Shown here piece after piece: positions 48,600 through 57,196 of a DNA stretch of 64,000 bases. Below the pieces are notes generated by a model. The model had not been told where the DNA came from, did no database searches, and worked only from the letters and a program-made list of their open reading frames with translations. The position numbers and the translations under genes are program-made. How positions within the stretch are numbered: position 1 is the stretch's first letter; the number at the start of each line of letters is the position of its first letter. The DNA lies in contig NC_087063.1 in NCBI RefSeq assembly GCF_963678635.1, positions 18,459,814 through 18,523,813 of the forward strand, given 5' to 3'. Origin of the DNA: Symsagittifera roscoffensis (lineage: Eukaryota; Xenacoelomorpha; Acoela; Convolutidae).

Positions 48600-48985
48600 T
48601 TTATCTTGTCAAAAATGTCTTTGCGAGAGCGACTGATTTTTGAACTACTCTTTCGAGAAATGGTTCTTCTTGTTCTACGCTTGGATTTCTTTTTTCCACC
48701 TCCCAGTTGTTTTCGAACTGTTTTTGTTCCAACATCTTTTGCAAACGTTTTGAGTTTTTTTCGTCCACTGACAACTTCTCCAATCTCTGGAGCGGCAATT
48801 TCAAACAAATCTGCTCCGATTCTTTTTGCAGCTAGGACTATATATTTTTTAATGAAGAAAATTGCAGTTCTCCCAAGAGTTTGTGCAAGAGCACCAAAAC
48901 CTTTTCCACGCTGCCTTGCATTTCCACGAAAAATAGGAAAATTAGCTGAACTTTGAGCAACCTTTTCGTATGAAGTATAAATCAA
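48596..48985 (-). CDS. Basic late protein, probable core/minor virion protein
   Basis: About 129 aa. The N-terminal half is glycine-rich and amphipathic (GKGFGALAQTLGRTAIFFIK), the middle is RIGADLFEIAAPEIGEVVSG, and the C-terminal third is very basic (GGGKKKSKRRTRRTISRKSS). Homologous proteins recur in Polintons next to capsid genes; a DNA-condensing or membrane-active virion role analogous to adenovirus core or pVI proteins is an inference. No ATG precedes the conserved start SYEK: the codon at 48,985 is TTG, overlapping the stop of the minor capsid gene, and copy A has CTG. Its stop overlaps the capsid ATG by 4 bases. Confidence 0.7.
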   Translation of the reverse strand: MIYTSYEKVAQSSANFPIFRGNARQRGKGFGALAQTLGRTAIFFIKKYIVLAAKRIGADLFEIAAPEIGEVVSGRKKLKTFAKDVGTKTVRKQLGGGKKKSKRRTRRTISRKSSSKISRSRKDIFDKIK

Positions 48986-49808
48986 AAATGATTATCCGAA
49001 ATCTTGCGAAACAAGAGGACAACTCGTGTAATTCCTACGGACACAAAAGGAATTTTTTCACCTGTAGTATCCCTTAGTTCTATTTTTATGCTGTGGAAAG
49101 AGTTTTTTAATAATTTTTTAAATTGTAGATTTGTGAAGGATTGATAATTCATGTACTGTCCTGTAGATATTATGTCTCCATTTTTTACTTTGGAAATGAA
49201 AGGAATACAACGCAGTAATGGAGTTTTTGTATCGCCTACTATATTATATTCTATAATATCACTATAAATCATTATGGAATGTATTCTTATAATGTCGTAA
49301 GAATACTGAGGATAATGTGGTCCTTTTCCTTTCATTATAAAACCTGTCTGATTTTGTTCGAAATCACAACCAAAAATGTGACTCAAATCAGCACTTTGAA
49401 TTATAAACACTGATTGATCCTCAGGTAAATGAATGGCAACTTTTTGTGTAGTCTTATCTAATAATACATAAATTCCGTTATATTCATATTTTTGTGCGCC
49501 TATACGTTTTCGAACTTTGTCATTCATGGCTACAACTATATCAACAATACTTGGATACAATCCAGGTTCAACATGCATCGGTTGAATTTTTCTTTTTTCC
49601 TCAGGACTTTCTCGTCCATCTACGAAAGTAAACTTTCCCTCTGTAACGTTTTGGTACAAAGAAGGGTACGATATTTCTGAAATAGCAGCCTCCCATTCTC
49701 CTTTTAGATGTATTTTTTCCGGTATAAATTTGTAAAGGAACTAAGACTGTTATTCGGATAAAAATTAAAAGAAGCATTAGAAACTAGCTCAATAGTAAAA
49801 GAATCCAT
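48982..49808 (-). pseudogene. Minor capsid (penton-like) protein
   Basis: About 275 codons from the ATG at 49,808 (MDSFTIELVSNASFNFYPNN). A frameshift near 49,730 leads into the KIHLKGEWEAAISEISYP region, then the sequence is open from 49,659 to the stop at 48,982. The GEWE-x-A-x-x-E-I-x-YP pattern near the N-terminus and the terminal LRDTTGEKIPFVSVGITRV block are shared by Polinton minor capsid proteins, which have a single jelly-roll fold and are thought to form the vertices. It lies between integrase and the basic protein, as in related elements. Confidence 0.72.
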
Positions 49809-49851
49809 GACAACTGATCAATAGAAACTCAATTTAAAAAATGACTCACCA

Positions 49852-50783
49852 CTAATCTGAACATTTTCTCAGCTCTTTTTCATAAAGTTTTCCCAGAATT
49901 TCTTCTTTTTCGAGATCTTTGATGATGTATGTTGGAGGTTTTTTTGTAGATATTGCCGAAATTTCATCTGTAAACTGTGGCTTGTATCCTTTCTTGAACG
50001 GAATATCATTTTTCGAAATTCTAACTCTATTGCCAAAATTGACTTTTGGTTTAGTATATTTCTTGAATGATTTGTTATACAATATTGATAAAAAATCACT
50101 GTTTTTCACATCTCTGGGAGATTTTCCAATTGATCGATTTTTGCGGCAGTTCAATGTAGAAACAAATTGCTGCAATTTGGGGATAAATTTTTCACCATGA
50201 TCTTCAATGTAACGATATATTATATGTTTTAAAGATTGAATTGCTCTCTCTGCAAATGCAGCTTTGGTTTCACTCATTGTTGAGTAAACTTCAATGTCTT
50301 TCTCCTTGCAAAACTTTTTAAAAGTTACCCCATATTCTGTTCCTTTATCAACCCAAAGTTTTTCAGGAGTGTTTTTTCGAGAAATCATTTTTCTAAAAGC
50401 TTGTAAAGTGTCTTTGGCATACTTTGTTTTCATTGTTTGAACTCTGACAAATCTCGAAAAAATATCTACAGCACTAATAAATACTTGACTCCATTGTTTT
50501 GACAAGCTAACTTGTCTACAAAAGCTAAGTCCATACACCAGATTTCAATGATATTTTTAGAAAACGCTTGAAGTCTTCGGAAAGACCTGATTGGTGGACC
50601 AAATTTTGTGTACGATGTCTTGGTTTGTAAAAAATTTTCTACTTTCTTTTTTGATAAACCACTCGCTTTACTCAAGTTTTGAATAGAACCGTACGCAGCT
50701 CTGTCCCTAGAATACAATCTGTTTAGTCTTACCTTTTCAGATTTTGAAAGGGATCCAAGTTCCTCTATCTTTTGCTTTGGCAT
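49852..50783 (-). pseudogene. Polinton integrase (rve family)
   Basis: Retroviral-type integrase core: first Asp in WCMDLAFVDKL, second in LWVDKGTEYGVTF, Glu in AFAERAIQSLKHIIYR, then a C-terminal basic/chromo-like segment ending KPPTYIIKDLEKEEILGKLY. It would insert the linear Polinton DNA, making 6-bp target duplications. The frame changes once near 50,475-50,530, between the first Asp and the AVDIFSRF strand. The start MPKQKIEELGSL at 50,783 overlaps the end of the 136-aa gene by 47 bases. Confidence 0.88.
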
Positions 50784-51147
50784 TCTTGTTAATAACAAGT
50801 TTAGGAGGAATATGTGTTGCTTCCAAAATAGTAAAGTAAATATCTGGAAAATCAGTATTTTTTTGCTTTAGTGCACACACAAAGTCTACAATATATTCTT
50901 TTGTATCTCGATTATCTAATATAATTTTGTCTGACTGGCTGAGTTTAATTCTAGGAGAATTCAAAATTAAATCAATAATATGCTTATTGTTGCTCGTTTT
51001 CAACCTCGCATTTACAGAACTGTAAACAGAATCAAAATTTTTTGGTACAATCTCCTCTTTTTCTTGCTTTTGTTCCAATTTTTGTTTTCTTGGAAGTGTA
51101 CTTTGTGATTGATAAGTTGAGTACGGAATTAAAACAAACTTTTCCAT
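50737..51147 (-). CDS. 136-aa conserved Polinton protein, unknown function
   Basis: It is open from MEKFVLIPYSTYQSQ to WIPFKI. The N-terminus is followed by a Lys/Glu/Gln-rich stretch likely to be disordered or coiled (RKQKLEQKQEKEE), then a more compact half containing IDLILNSPRIKLSQSDKIIL. Copy A keeps the same gene between ATPase and integrase. The start motif 'LIPYSTYQ' resembles openings I associate with other Polinton proteins, but I cannot assign a function. It overlaps the integrase start; a frameshift fusion with integrase cannot be excluded. Confidence 0.6.
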   Translation of the reverse strand: MEKFVLIPYSTYQSQSTLPRKQKLEQKQEKEEIVPKNFDSVYSSVNARLKTSNNKHIIDLILNSPRIKLSQSDKIILDNRDTKEYIVDFVCALKQKNTDFPDIYFTILEATHIPPKLVINKNAKAKDRGTWIPFKI

Positions 51148-51203
51148 GCTATGTCAATCGTTTAATGACAAAAGGGGTGATGATAGATATCAATTGTAAC
51201 CCT

Positions 51204-52097
51204 TTAGTTGAACTTAAAATAATTCTTCTTTTGTGTAGAGGAGTTCTTTTTTGTGTTAGTTCTGAAATTTTTTTTCAATATTTTACTACGTCTTCTTTCC
51301 GAAGATCTCGAAGCTCTCCTCTTAATAGGTTTACTAAACACTCGATCAGAAACTGAATGAAATCTTTTGGGCAATTGAGAATGAATTGTTTTCGAAGCCC
51401 TAGGGAAAATTTTTGAAATATTGGGAGAATAGAGACGTATTGTGTACTCATCGTCCAAAAACTTTGTCTCTATTCCTGCTGGTAAGTAAAATTTTGTTGG
51501 AACTGAGCCACTATTAGTGCAATACCTAAGTGAATCAACTGTTTTTGGGGTTAAATCAATAAGTAAATGACCATAAGGAACGGATGTTGCATCTTGATAC
51601 CACTCTTTCAATTGAGATCCTAGACCTAGTTGTTGACTTAATGTATTGATTTGTAAAACATCCCTCGGCGACTTGAACAAGACTATGTGTGTATTTTGTA
51701 ACTCTACATCTCGTCCTAATTTGCCTTTATGAAATAAATTGTGTTTGATGTATATTGTATTCAGACCCCTGTGTCTCCCCGCAGTAGCAATTTTTACAAA
51801 TTGTTTGGAGTTTGAAATTTCTTCACAAGAATCATCAAATATAAGCAAATACTTAGTTCCATTATTGGGGAGATTTTCAATCAAGTCAAAATCTACTCCT
51901 TGGATAAATTTAAGGTTTTTTCTTTGCATTTGACTATAAAGAGGTTGATAATGTTGATAAAAATAAAAAATTTTGTCGAATGCTGGTTGAAAAGTACCGA
52001 TTTTCAACCAATCAAAAATAAGATGCGATTTTCCAGATCCACTTGGTCCAACTAGGGAAATAAAAATTCGTTCTTTGGTAGATATTATTTTATTCAT
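51204..52097 (-). CDS. Genome-packaging ATPase (FtsK/HerA type)
   Basis: 297 aa. Walker A is GPSGSGKS (about residues 17-24) and Walker B is KYLLIFDDSCEE (about residues 78-89). A sensor-like TAGRHRGLNTIYIKHNLF follows, where the intact family often has Q in place of K. The C-terminal 80 residues are basic and Ser/Arg-rich. Such ATPases pump DNA into capsids in Polintons and related viruses. The start MNKIISTKERIF is chosen because its ATG overlaps the preceding gene's TGA as ATGA, and copy A has the same junction. It appears uninterrupted. Confidence 0.88.
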   Translation of the reverse strand: MNKIISTKERIFISLVGPSGSGKSHLIFDWLKIGTFQPAFDKIFYFYQHYQPLYSQMQRKNLKFIQGVDFDLIENLPNNGTKYLLIFDDSCEEISNSKQFVKIATAGRHRGLNTIYIKHNLFHKGKLGRDVELQNTHIVLFKSPRDVLQINTLSQQLGLGSQLKEWYQDATSVPYGHLLIDLTPKTVDSLRYCTNSGSVPTKFYLPAGIETKFLDDEYTIRLYSPNISKIFPRASKTIHSQLPKRFHSVSDRVFSKPIKRRASRSSERRRSKILKKNFRTNTKKNSSTQKKNYFKFN

Positions 52098-52357
52098 AGC
52101 TTTGGAGAAGGTAGAATATAACCGACTGTACTTGATAAAATAGCTACCCAAATTGTTGTTTCTTCACATGTTGTGGATAACATAATTCGAACGATTGCAC
52201 ATACTAGCATCAAAACTATAACAAAAAATTGGCACAAAAAAACTAAAAGAGATCTATTACATGTACTTCTAAACAATTTCAATGATTTTCGTTCATAATT
52301 TTCTTCATCAAAAACAAAATTTCATAAATTTACGGGCTTGTCACATTGATCGACCAT
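52094..52357 (-). pseudogene. Small membrane protein upstream of the ATPase
   Basis: It runs from the ATG at 52,357 (MVDQCDKPV) with an early in-frame TGA near codon 12, then is open through SLKLFRSTCNRSLLVFLC and a long hydrophobic stretch (FFVIVLMLVCAIVRIM) to a TGA that overlaps the ATPase ATG. Copy A has a homologous start and hydrophobic part, so the gene is real. It is likely a single- or two-pass membrane protein of about 87 aa. Function unknown. Confidence 0.6.
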
Positions 52358-52435
52358 CTTAACTCTAAAAAGAGAAAATTGACAATGAAATTTAATTTAA
52401 GTTTGAAAATAGTAGTACATTAAGAATAATATAAT

Positions 52436-52906
52436 TTACAATTTGTTAAAAAAACATCGAGTCCATGTTCCGTATGCAAATGCTTTTCTTTCTGCACAGT
52501 GAAGAGTTTTTGCATGACGAAATGGGTAGTTGCTACACCTCCAATCATATTCTTCATCTTTGAATATCAAAAACTGAACTTTAGGGCAAGCGTAGTCATC
52601 CAAATTAATAATCTTTGTTCCCAAAAATTCTGATAGAATCTTACATTTTTCATAACTTTGTGCAAAAAATTCCGTGTCTGTGGCTTCTAGATTTTTCAAT
52701 ATTTTTTCAAGTTCAGTATATTTTTCGTAACCACTGCTCCAATTGATTCCATGAAGATGCTGTGTACACCAAAAAGATTGGGATGTTGGTTTGAATTTTT
52801 TGGGAGGAAGAAAGGAATATCCTTCTGTTTGTCCAACCTTATAAACTCCTAATTCTTTCACTATATTGCTTTCGATACATTCAATATCCAAAACAACTAG
52901 ACTCAT
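52436..52906 (-). CDS. Exonuclease-like Polinton protein
   Basis: 156 aa starting MSLVVLDIECIE; copy A starts with the same ATG. The opening hydrophobic strand with D-x-E (LDIE), followed by KELGVYKVG and then HLHGINWSSG, resembles the first two motifs of DEDD-type 3'-5' exonucleases (RNase H fold). The C-terminal third has CPKVQFLIF, WRCSNYPFRHAKTLHCAERK, a possible Cys/His metal site. The exonuclease assignment is an inference from motif spacing; no third acidic motif is clear. A role in DNA end processing or replication would suit the element. Confidence 0.5.
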   Translation of the reverse strand: MSLVVLDIECIESNIVKELGVYKVGQTEGYSFLPPKKFKPTSQSFWCTQHLHGINWSSGYEKYTELEKILKNLEATDTEFFAQSYEKCKILSEFLGTKIINLDDYACPKVQFLIFKDEEYDWRCSNYPFRHAKTLHCAERKAFAYGTWTRCFFNKL

Positions 52907-52946
52907 TCTGTTAACTGATTTCTCTGGAGTTTTTTGTAAAAAATGA

Positions 52947-53342
52947 TTAATAATCAAACAAGGCATATACTGATGAAGCAAATATTTTAACATATAAACA
53001 GAAAAATAATCCAGTCACGTGACCAAGAAAGCTTGAACTGGGGAGACTAGATGCAACATAACAATACCCAGGACCTTTTTTTGTAGTAGATCCAGAAGAG
53101 TCATGTAGAATTGCATGTAGTCTAAAAATTTTGGAATTTGCAAAAAAGTAATCCATACAGGAATTTCCGTGTCCAATTAGTCCTCCAAAAGGAAATTTTT
53201 GGTCCATTTCTTTTAAATTTATGTCCGGGTCCAAAACAATACAGGTACAAAGAAATAAATTTTTTCTTTTTGTATTTGATGAGAAATCTTGCCTAATAAT
53301 CTCAAAAACTCTTAGAATTTCAATCAATTTCTGTACGTTCAT
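52947..53342 (-). CDS. 131-aa conserved Polinton protein (HD/GPGY)
   Basis: The centre is the most distinctive part: GHGNSCMDYFFAN, then IFRLHAILHDSSG, then KKGPGYCYV. The C-terminus is hydrophobic (GHVTGLFFCLYVKIF). Copy A retains LHDSAG at the same place. The His-Asp pair and nearby Gly-rich segment recall small lipases or phospholipase A2, but the calcium-loop order is wrong for parvovirus-type PLA2, so I leave the function open. The ATG overlaps the end of the upstream gene by 23 bases. Confidence 0.55.
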   Translation of the reverse strand: MNVQKLIEILRVFEIIRQDFSSNTKRKNLFLCTCIVLDPDINLKEMDQKFPFGGLIGHGNSCMDYFFANSKIFRLHAILHDSSGSTTKKGPGYCYVASSLPSSSFLGHVTGLFFCLYVKIFASSVYALFDY

Positions 53343-53763
53343 TTTCTACAGTGCATTCGTCAATAATGATACAAGATTTTTTGAAGGTCTCTACATAACC
53401 TAGTAATGAAGGAAGCATATCAATTAATTTATCATATTCTTCTCTTTGTAGTTGTAAAGATTGATTATTTTTCCATTGATTTCCATTTCTACGATATTGT
53501 ACAAGTTCTATTTTTTTGGTATCTGATCTGTATCCTATGTGAATTTTTCTTCTACCATTATGCAGAATCCACTCAAAATGAGATATTTGGGAGTCTACGT
53601 CCAAATTCTGCAAGTTTGGTAAGTTTTGTGATTCTATAATTGTTAGTGAAATTTTTTGGGACTTTTCTTCTAGAACAATATGAAAAAGTCCTAATTTATT
53701 GTGAAGTTTTAAGAGTAAATTTCTTGAAAATTCAATATTCCAACTCATACTGTTCAACACCAA
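53320..53763 (-). CDS. PC4/Sub1-like ssDNA-binding protein
   Basis: 147 aa; the start may be MSWNIEF, five codons in. Residues about 70-120 read KIHIGYRSDTKKIELVQYRR, then SLQLQREEYDKLIDMLPSLL. A beta-sheet with an I-E-L-x-Q-Y strand, a short loop, then L-x-L-x-x-E-x-Y-x-x-L is the pattern of the PC4 (Sub1) domain, which binds single-stranded DNA and acts in transcription and replication. I infer a role in replication of the element or late transcription. Known PC4 proteins are dimeric. The first 60 residues are not recognised. Confidence 0.45.
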   Translation of the reverse strand: MVLNSMSWNIEFSRNLLLKLHNKLGLFHIVLEEKSQKISLTIIESQNLPNLQNLDVDSQISHFEWILHNGRRKIHIGYRSDTKKIELVQYRRNGNQWKNNQSLQLQREEYDKLIDMLPSLLGYVETFKKSCIIIDECTVENERTEID

Positions 53764-53884
53764 TACTAAATGAAAAATGATTTTGAGGATAAATAGTTAA
53801 ATTACAAGACAAAAACATAAACAACACAAATTATTGTACATTACAGTTCTCAACAAACATACAGTCTTCCAAAATTTGGGTCAG

Positions 53885-54370
53885 TTATTTGAATTCGTTC
53901 AAAGTATAGTTGACATAGGCAACTTGTTTCATTGCTTCATTCTTTTTTGCGGTGAACAGTCGAATCTGAATGTAGGGAGGTTTGTTAATATTGTACTTCT
54001 TGATCGTGACACAAACTTGTCTTCTTTTGTATGTTGCTATGTCATACACTTTGTTGCAGTTCGCAAGCTCCTGATCCATAGTTGACTCTTTGTCAGAAGT
54101 GAGTTCCAATATAGGAACGAGTCCAAGGTTTTCAGCATCGTGAATAACAGTATTTCTAATTGCTGAGATTCCTTCTCCTTCTTTTTCACCAAGATAGACT
54201 TGCTGTCTTTTTTCGAGTTGTCCCAACTCATTTTTCTTGAATAGTTGAAAGCAGGGTTCAAAATAAATTTTCCCTCTGTAGGATTTTTGGGACCAAGCAA
54301 ATCTCCCAATTCTTCTTTGATTTTTTGAGAATTCAATGTAATTGGGACTTGTGTTTTTTCTTGAGTACAT
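53885..54370 (-). CDS. 161-aa conserved-looking ORF, unknown
   Basis: It is open from the ATG at 54,370 (MYSRKNTSPNYIEF). It includes FEPCFQLFKKNELGQLEKRQ and, near the C-terminus, RRQVCVTIKKYNINKPPYIQ and the end YVNYTLNEFK. A mixed alpha/beta composition with no membrane segment. It is in line with the cluster and evenly spaced, but I did not find it in copy A. No family recognised. 54,371-54,731 is AT-rich and probably promoter for this gene and the divergent one. Confidence 0.5.
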   Translation of the reverse strand: MYSRKNTSPNYIEFSKNQRRIGRFAWSQKSYRGKIYFEPCFQLFKKNELGQLEKRQQVYLGEKEGEGISAIRNTVIHDAENLGLVPILELTSDKESTMDQELANCNKVYDIATYKRRQVCVTIKKYNINKPPYIQIRLFTAKKNEAMKQVAYVNYTLNEFK

Positions 54371-54731
54371 TTTTGAAGAACACACTGATCAGATGAAGAG
54401 AAATGAGAGAAATGAATTTGAGATTAAACGAAATTGAAAGTAAGCAATATGAGTCATTCACTGATCCATAAAAGGAAACAGAACTATATTTGGAATTTTT
54501 GAGGGGAATTTCCAAATATGGAATTGTGTAGGTGTTAGTGTTCCTATATAAATCCACAATTTTCAGCAAAAATCATTGTTCCAGATGGTTGCAGCTATGT
54601 GTCAAGCTCTTCCCAGCTTTTATTCAGAGTAATGTCAAAAATCGCTATTTATTTCCGTTTCCAGTGATTTTTACGAAAAATATATAGTAAACAATAACTT
54701 TTGTGTCTCTACCCACAATTCTTACTGTTCT

Positions 54732-55184
54732 TTGGAAAATTGTAAGTTCCACATACTTCTGATTGGTTCATCTTTCGATCAAATTTTACAACGATTGGGT
54801 AATTTTCATTTCACATACCAAATTATCGATTGTCTTTACACTCTGTACAAATACAGATTTTATTCGAATGTTATTTCATCAACTGGCGAAGTTTTCAATC
54901 AACTTGACCGCGCTGTTCATCACAATTTGAAATGGAAAGGAGCAGAAAAAATGCCAAGTGTTGCAAAGAAAAGACTGTTACGCAAAAAATTCGAACGTCA
55001 CTATTTATGTTCTAACCAGAAACTAGCTTCCACACAAACTATTGGTTCAGCTTTTCTAGAAAGAGTTCGTAAAGTACAAAACTCAAAATATGAACATGAT
55101 TTGTTAAAAATAATTGACTGTTTTATTGATGGTTATGGATTTGTAAATAGTGATCATTTCAATTTTTCAATAAAAAACTTCTGA
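54732..55184 (+). CDS. 150-aa reverse-oriented Polinton protein
   Basis: It is open and transcribed opposite to the virion cluster. Features are FHILLIGSSFDQILQRL near the N-terminus, a basic middle (KKRLLRKKFERHYLC) and KIIDCFIDGYGFVNSDHFNF at the end. Copy A carries the same gene in the same relative orientation (31,143-31,780), which argues against chance. No family recognised. The tandem repeat 55,316-55,700 follows it. Confidence 0.6.
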   Translation: MENCKFHILLIGSSFDQILQRLGNFHFTYQIIDCLYTLYKYRFYSNVISSTGEVFNQLDRAVHHNLKWKGAEKMPSVAKKRLLRKKFERHYLCSNQKLASTQTIGSAFLERVRKVQNSKYEHDLLKIIDCFIDGYGFVNSDHFNFSIKNF

Positions 55185-55315
55185 TATTCCACCTATTTTC
55201 TCTCATATGTTTACAAAATTACCATTAATTACCGAAAAAAAAATCACCGTTGTCAGAAACCTTTGCACAAAACATTTTCAAACATGTAAGAAAGATGTAA
55301 TACTTGTTTTGATTT

Positions 55316-55700
55316 TCCAAAAGTTGCGAAAAACATTTCAATTTTTTTTAACAAGTTGTAAGAAATGTTTCAATTTTTTTGACATAATGCGAAAAGTGTT
55401 TCAACTTTGTTGAGAAGATGCGAAAAGTGTTTTACTTTTTTAACAAGATGCAAAAAGTGTTTCAATTTTTCACTACATATGCGAAAAATGTTTCACTTTT
55501 TTCGAAAAAATGCGAAAAGTGTTTTACTTCTTTCGATAAAATGCAAAAAGTGATTCAATTTTTTCGACAAAATGCGAAAAGTGTTTTACTTCTTTCGATA
55601 AAATGCAAAAAGTGTTTCAATTTTTTCGTCAAAATGCGAAAAGTGTTTTACTTTTTTTCGACAAAATGCAAAAATTGTTTCAATTTTTTCTACAAAAGGC
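55316..55700. repeat. 31-bp tandem repeat array
   Basis: Units alternate between AAAATGCGAAAAGTGTTTTA followed by CTTCTTTCGAT and AAAATGCAAAAAGTGTTTCA followed by ATTTTTTCGAC, so the basic period is about 31 bp and the higher-order period 62 bp. About 12 units are present. Open frames through it are repeat artefacts. Copy A has degenerate related sequence at the same location. Confidence 0.85.
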
Positions 55701-55961
55701 TAAAAGTGTGTACAAGATGCAATATCGATTAGCTATCTTTTTACTTGTGTACAGTTTTTCTAGTGTTTTTCCGAATTTTTGTGCAAAAAATTAATCAAAT
55801 TTTTTAACATGTGTGCGAGTTCGGAGTACTTAATTAAGTTCTAATTGTTTTTCAATGGTTTACCTTGAACCTCTCATCTATTCTCATAATCAAAGTGAAA
55901 TTGAAGAAATTAATTACAGAAAACGAAGTCAAAACCAAACAACCTTTATTTACAAAAACAT

Positions 55962-56342
55962 TTAATCAAAGAGCTGTCGAGCAGCAGAAGAGTTCTGGAG
56001 GTTCTCTATAGAACGCAGAGCTGGACGAGGTTCCATTGCTGGTGGTTGTTGTGGAACTGAAGGCGTCATTGTTTCTGAGAATCCCTCATCTTCATCTATT
56101 GTGATGGGGTTTTCGACTGATCCTTCCTCCTCCCAAGGAAAGAGGAAGTCGTCGACAGGTTGAGCCACAAATCTTGAGTCCGGAATCTCGGGATAGTTCA
56201 TTCCCACATGATCAGAAACTTCCCCCGTCATTTGCATTGTTCCAAGTTGGTTCTCTGTGATGGGAACTTGCATCATATGATGATCGTTGAAATCCCTTCG
56301 CATCACTTCCACCATGTGCCAGACTTGGATTGGGATATCCAT
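55962..56342 (-). CDS. Acidic 126-aa Polinton protein
   Basis: It is open from MDIPIQVWHMVEVMRRDF to AARQLFD. The N-terminal 20 residues look helical. The middle carries FLFPWEEEGSVENPITIDED, and a Pro-rich segment follows. The hydrophobic-then-acidic ITIDEDE stretch matches the shape of a SUMO-interacting motif, so interaction with host nuclear factors is conceivable but unproven. Copy A retains the gene at 30,013-30,412. It is the first gene of the leftward cluster, facing the promoter region. Confidence 0.6.
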   Translation of the reverse strand: MDIPIQVWHMVEVMRRDFNDHHMMQVPITENQLGTMQMTGEVSDHVGMNYPEIPDSRFVAQPVDDFLFPWEEEGSVENPITIDEDEGFSETMTPSVPQQPPAMEPRPALRSIENLQNSSAARQLFD

Positions 56343-56534
56343 CGTGCCAGAAAAACTCCAGAGACTGTTTCTCGCACTTGAATTTGTACTAGATCAGGCG
56401 AAAATTCTACAGAGTACATGAGGTTGCTGTTTTGCACTGAGAAGATCATTTTGAGCAATAAATTGAGTACAAGAGTAAAAATAAGAAAGAGTTGAGAGAG
56501 AGGTAGTTGACGGAAGATAAGTTGAAAACAAGAT

Positions 56535-57123
56535 TGTTGCTTGCAGCAAGCAGCCTAATCGAGTGAAAAAGGAAATGGAAATTATTAACCGCCAAAAAAC
56601 TGATTTAAACAAACAAAGATTGTTTCAAATGTTCGATTTAATCTACGCGGGATTAATCCCCTTTTTATGTAATGTAATTTTATATCGAATTATCCAAATT
56701 TTCAAAACAGCTTGTAAAAATGATCCACATTAAGAAGCAGCAGTTGGGTTAGCCTTGTGACTCTGGTTTAGACAGATAGAGACTAGATCAAGGCTCATTG
56801 CACAAACTCAACGAGTAAAAAAATTGCGAATATTGCGATACAACGTTTTAGAGTTCTTGTATTGTAATGCTAGCATTGAATACTCGCTGCAGGCACACGC
56901 CAAAAACCCATTGAAGTTATATTGACATTTGCAAGATTTTTCTTCTTAAATAAAAGATGTTCAACTTCATTGTCTTGGTATACACAATAAAGCAGGTATA
57001 AGCTGTTCCCCTCCCTCTGATATACAATCATATCTTCGTTGAATCAAAGTTAAAGTAAAATCTCAGCTACGTCAAGCTGAGTTGGTCCGCTATTGAAAAG
57101 TTTTAGGCTTCGGCGAGAAACCA
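56535..57123 (+). repeat. 5' LTR of the BEL/Pao element
   Basis: Starts TGTTGCTTGCAGCAAGCAGC, ends GGCGAGAAACCA. It contains an AATAAA signal near 56,985. A small open frame (about 60 codons, with one hydrophobic stretch LIPFLCNVILYRI) lies in the LTR and is present in both copies; it is probably incidental. Confidence 0.95.
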
Positions 57124-57196
57124 TTGATCCGCGTCGACCCGGACACAACGAACCAAGAACTACTAACCATTAACCACTAACCACGAACCACGAACT

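Noticed and set aside
52947-53342. Phospholipase A2 assignment from the HD motif
   Set aside because: The Gly-rich segment follows rather than precedes the HD pair, so the family order does not fit.
54037-54336. 99-codon minus-strand ORF inside the 161-aa gene
   Set aside because: Out-of-frame shadow with low-complexity Lys/Ser composition.
55418-55794. Phe/Lys-rich repeat ORFs
   Set aside because: They follow from the 31-bp tandem repeat and change frame freely; no homology and no independent support.
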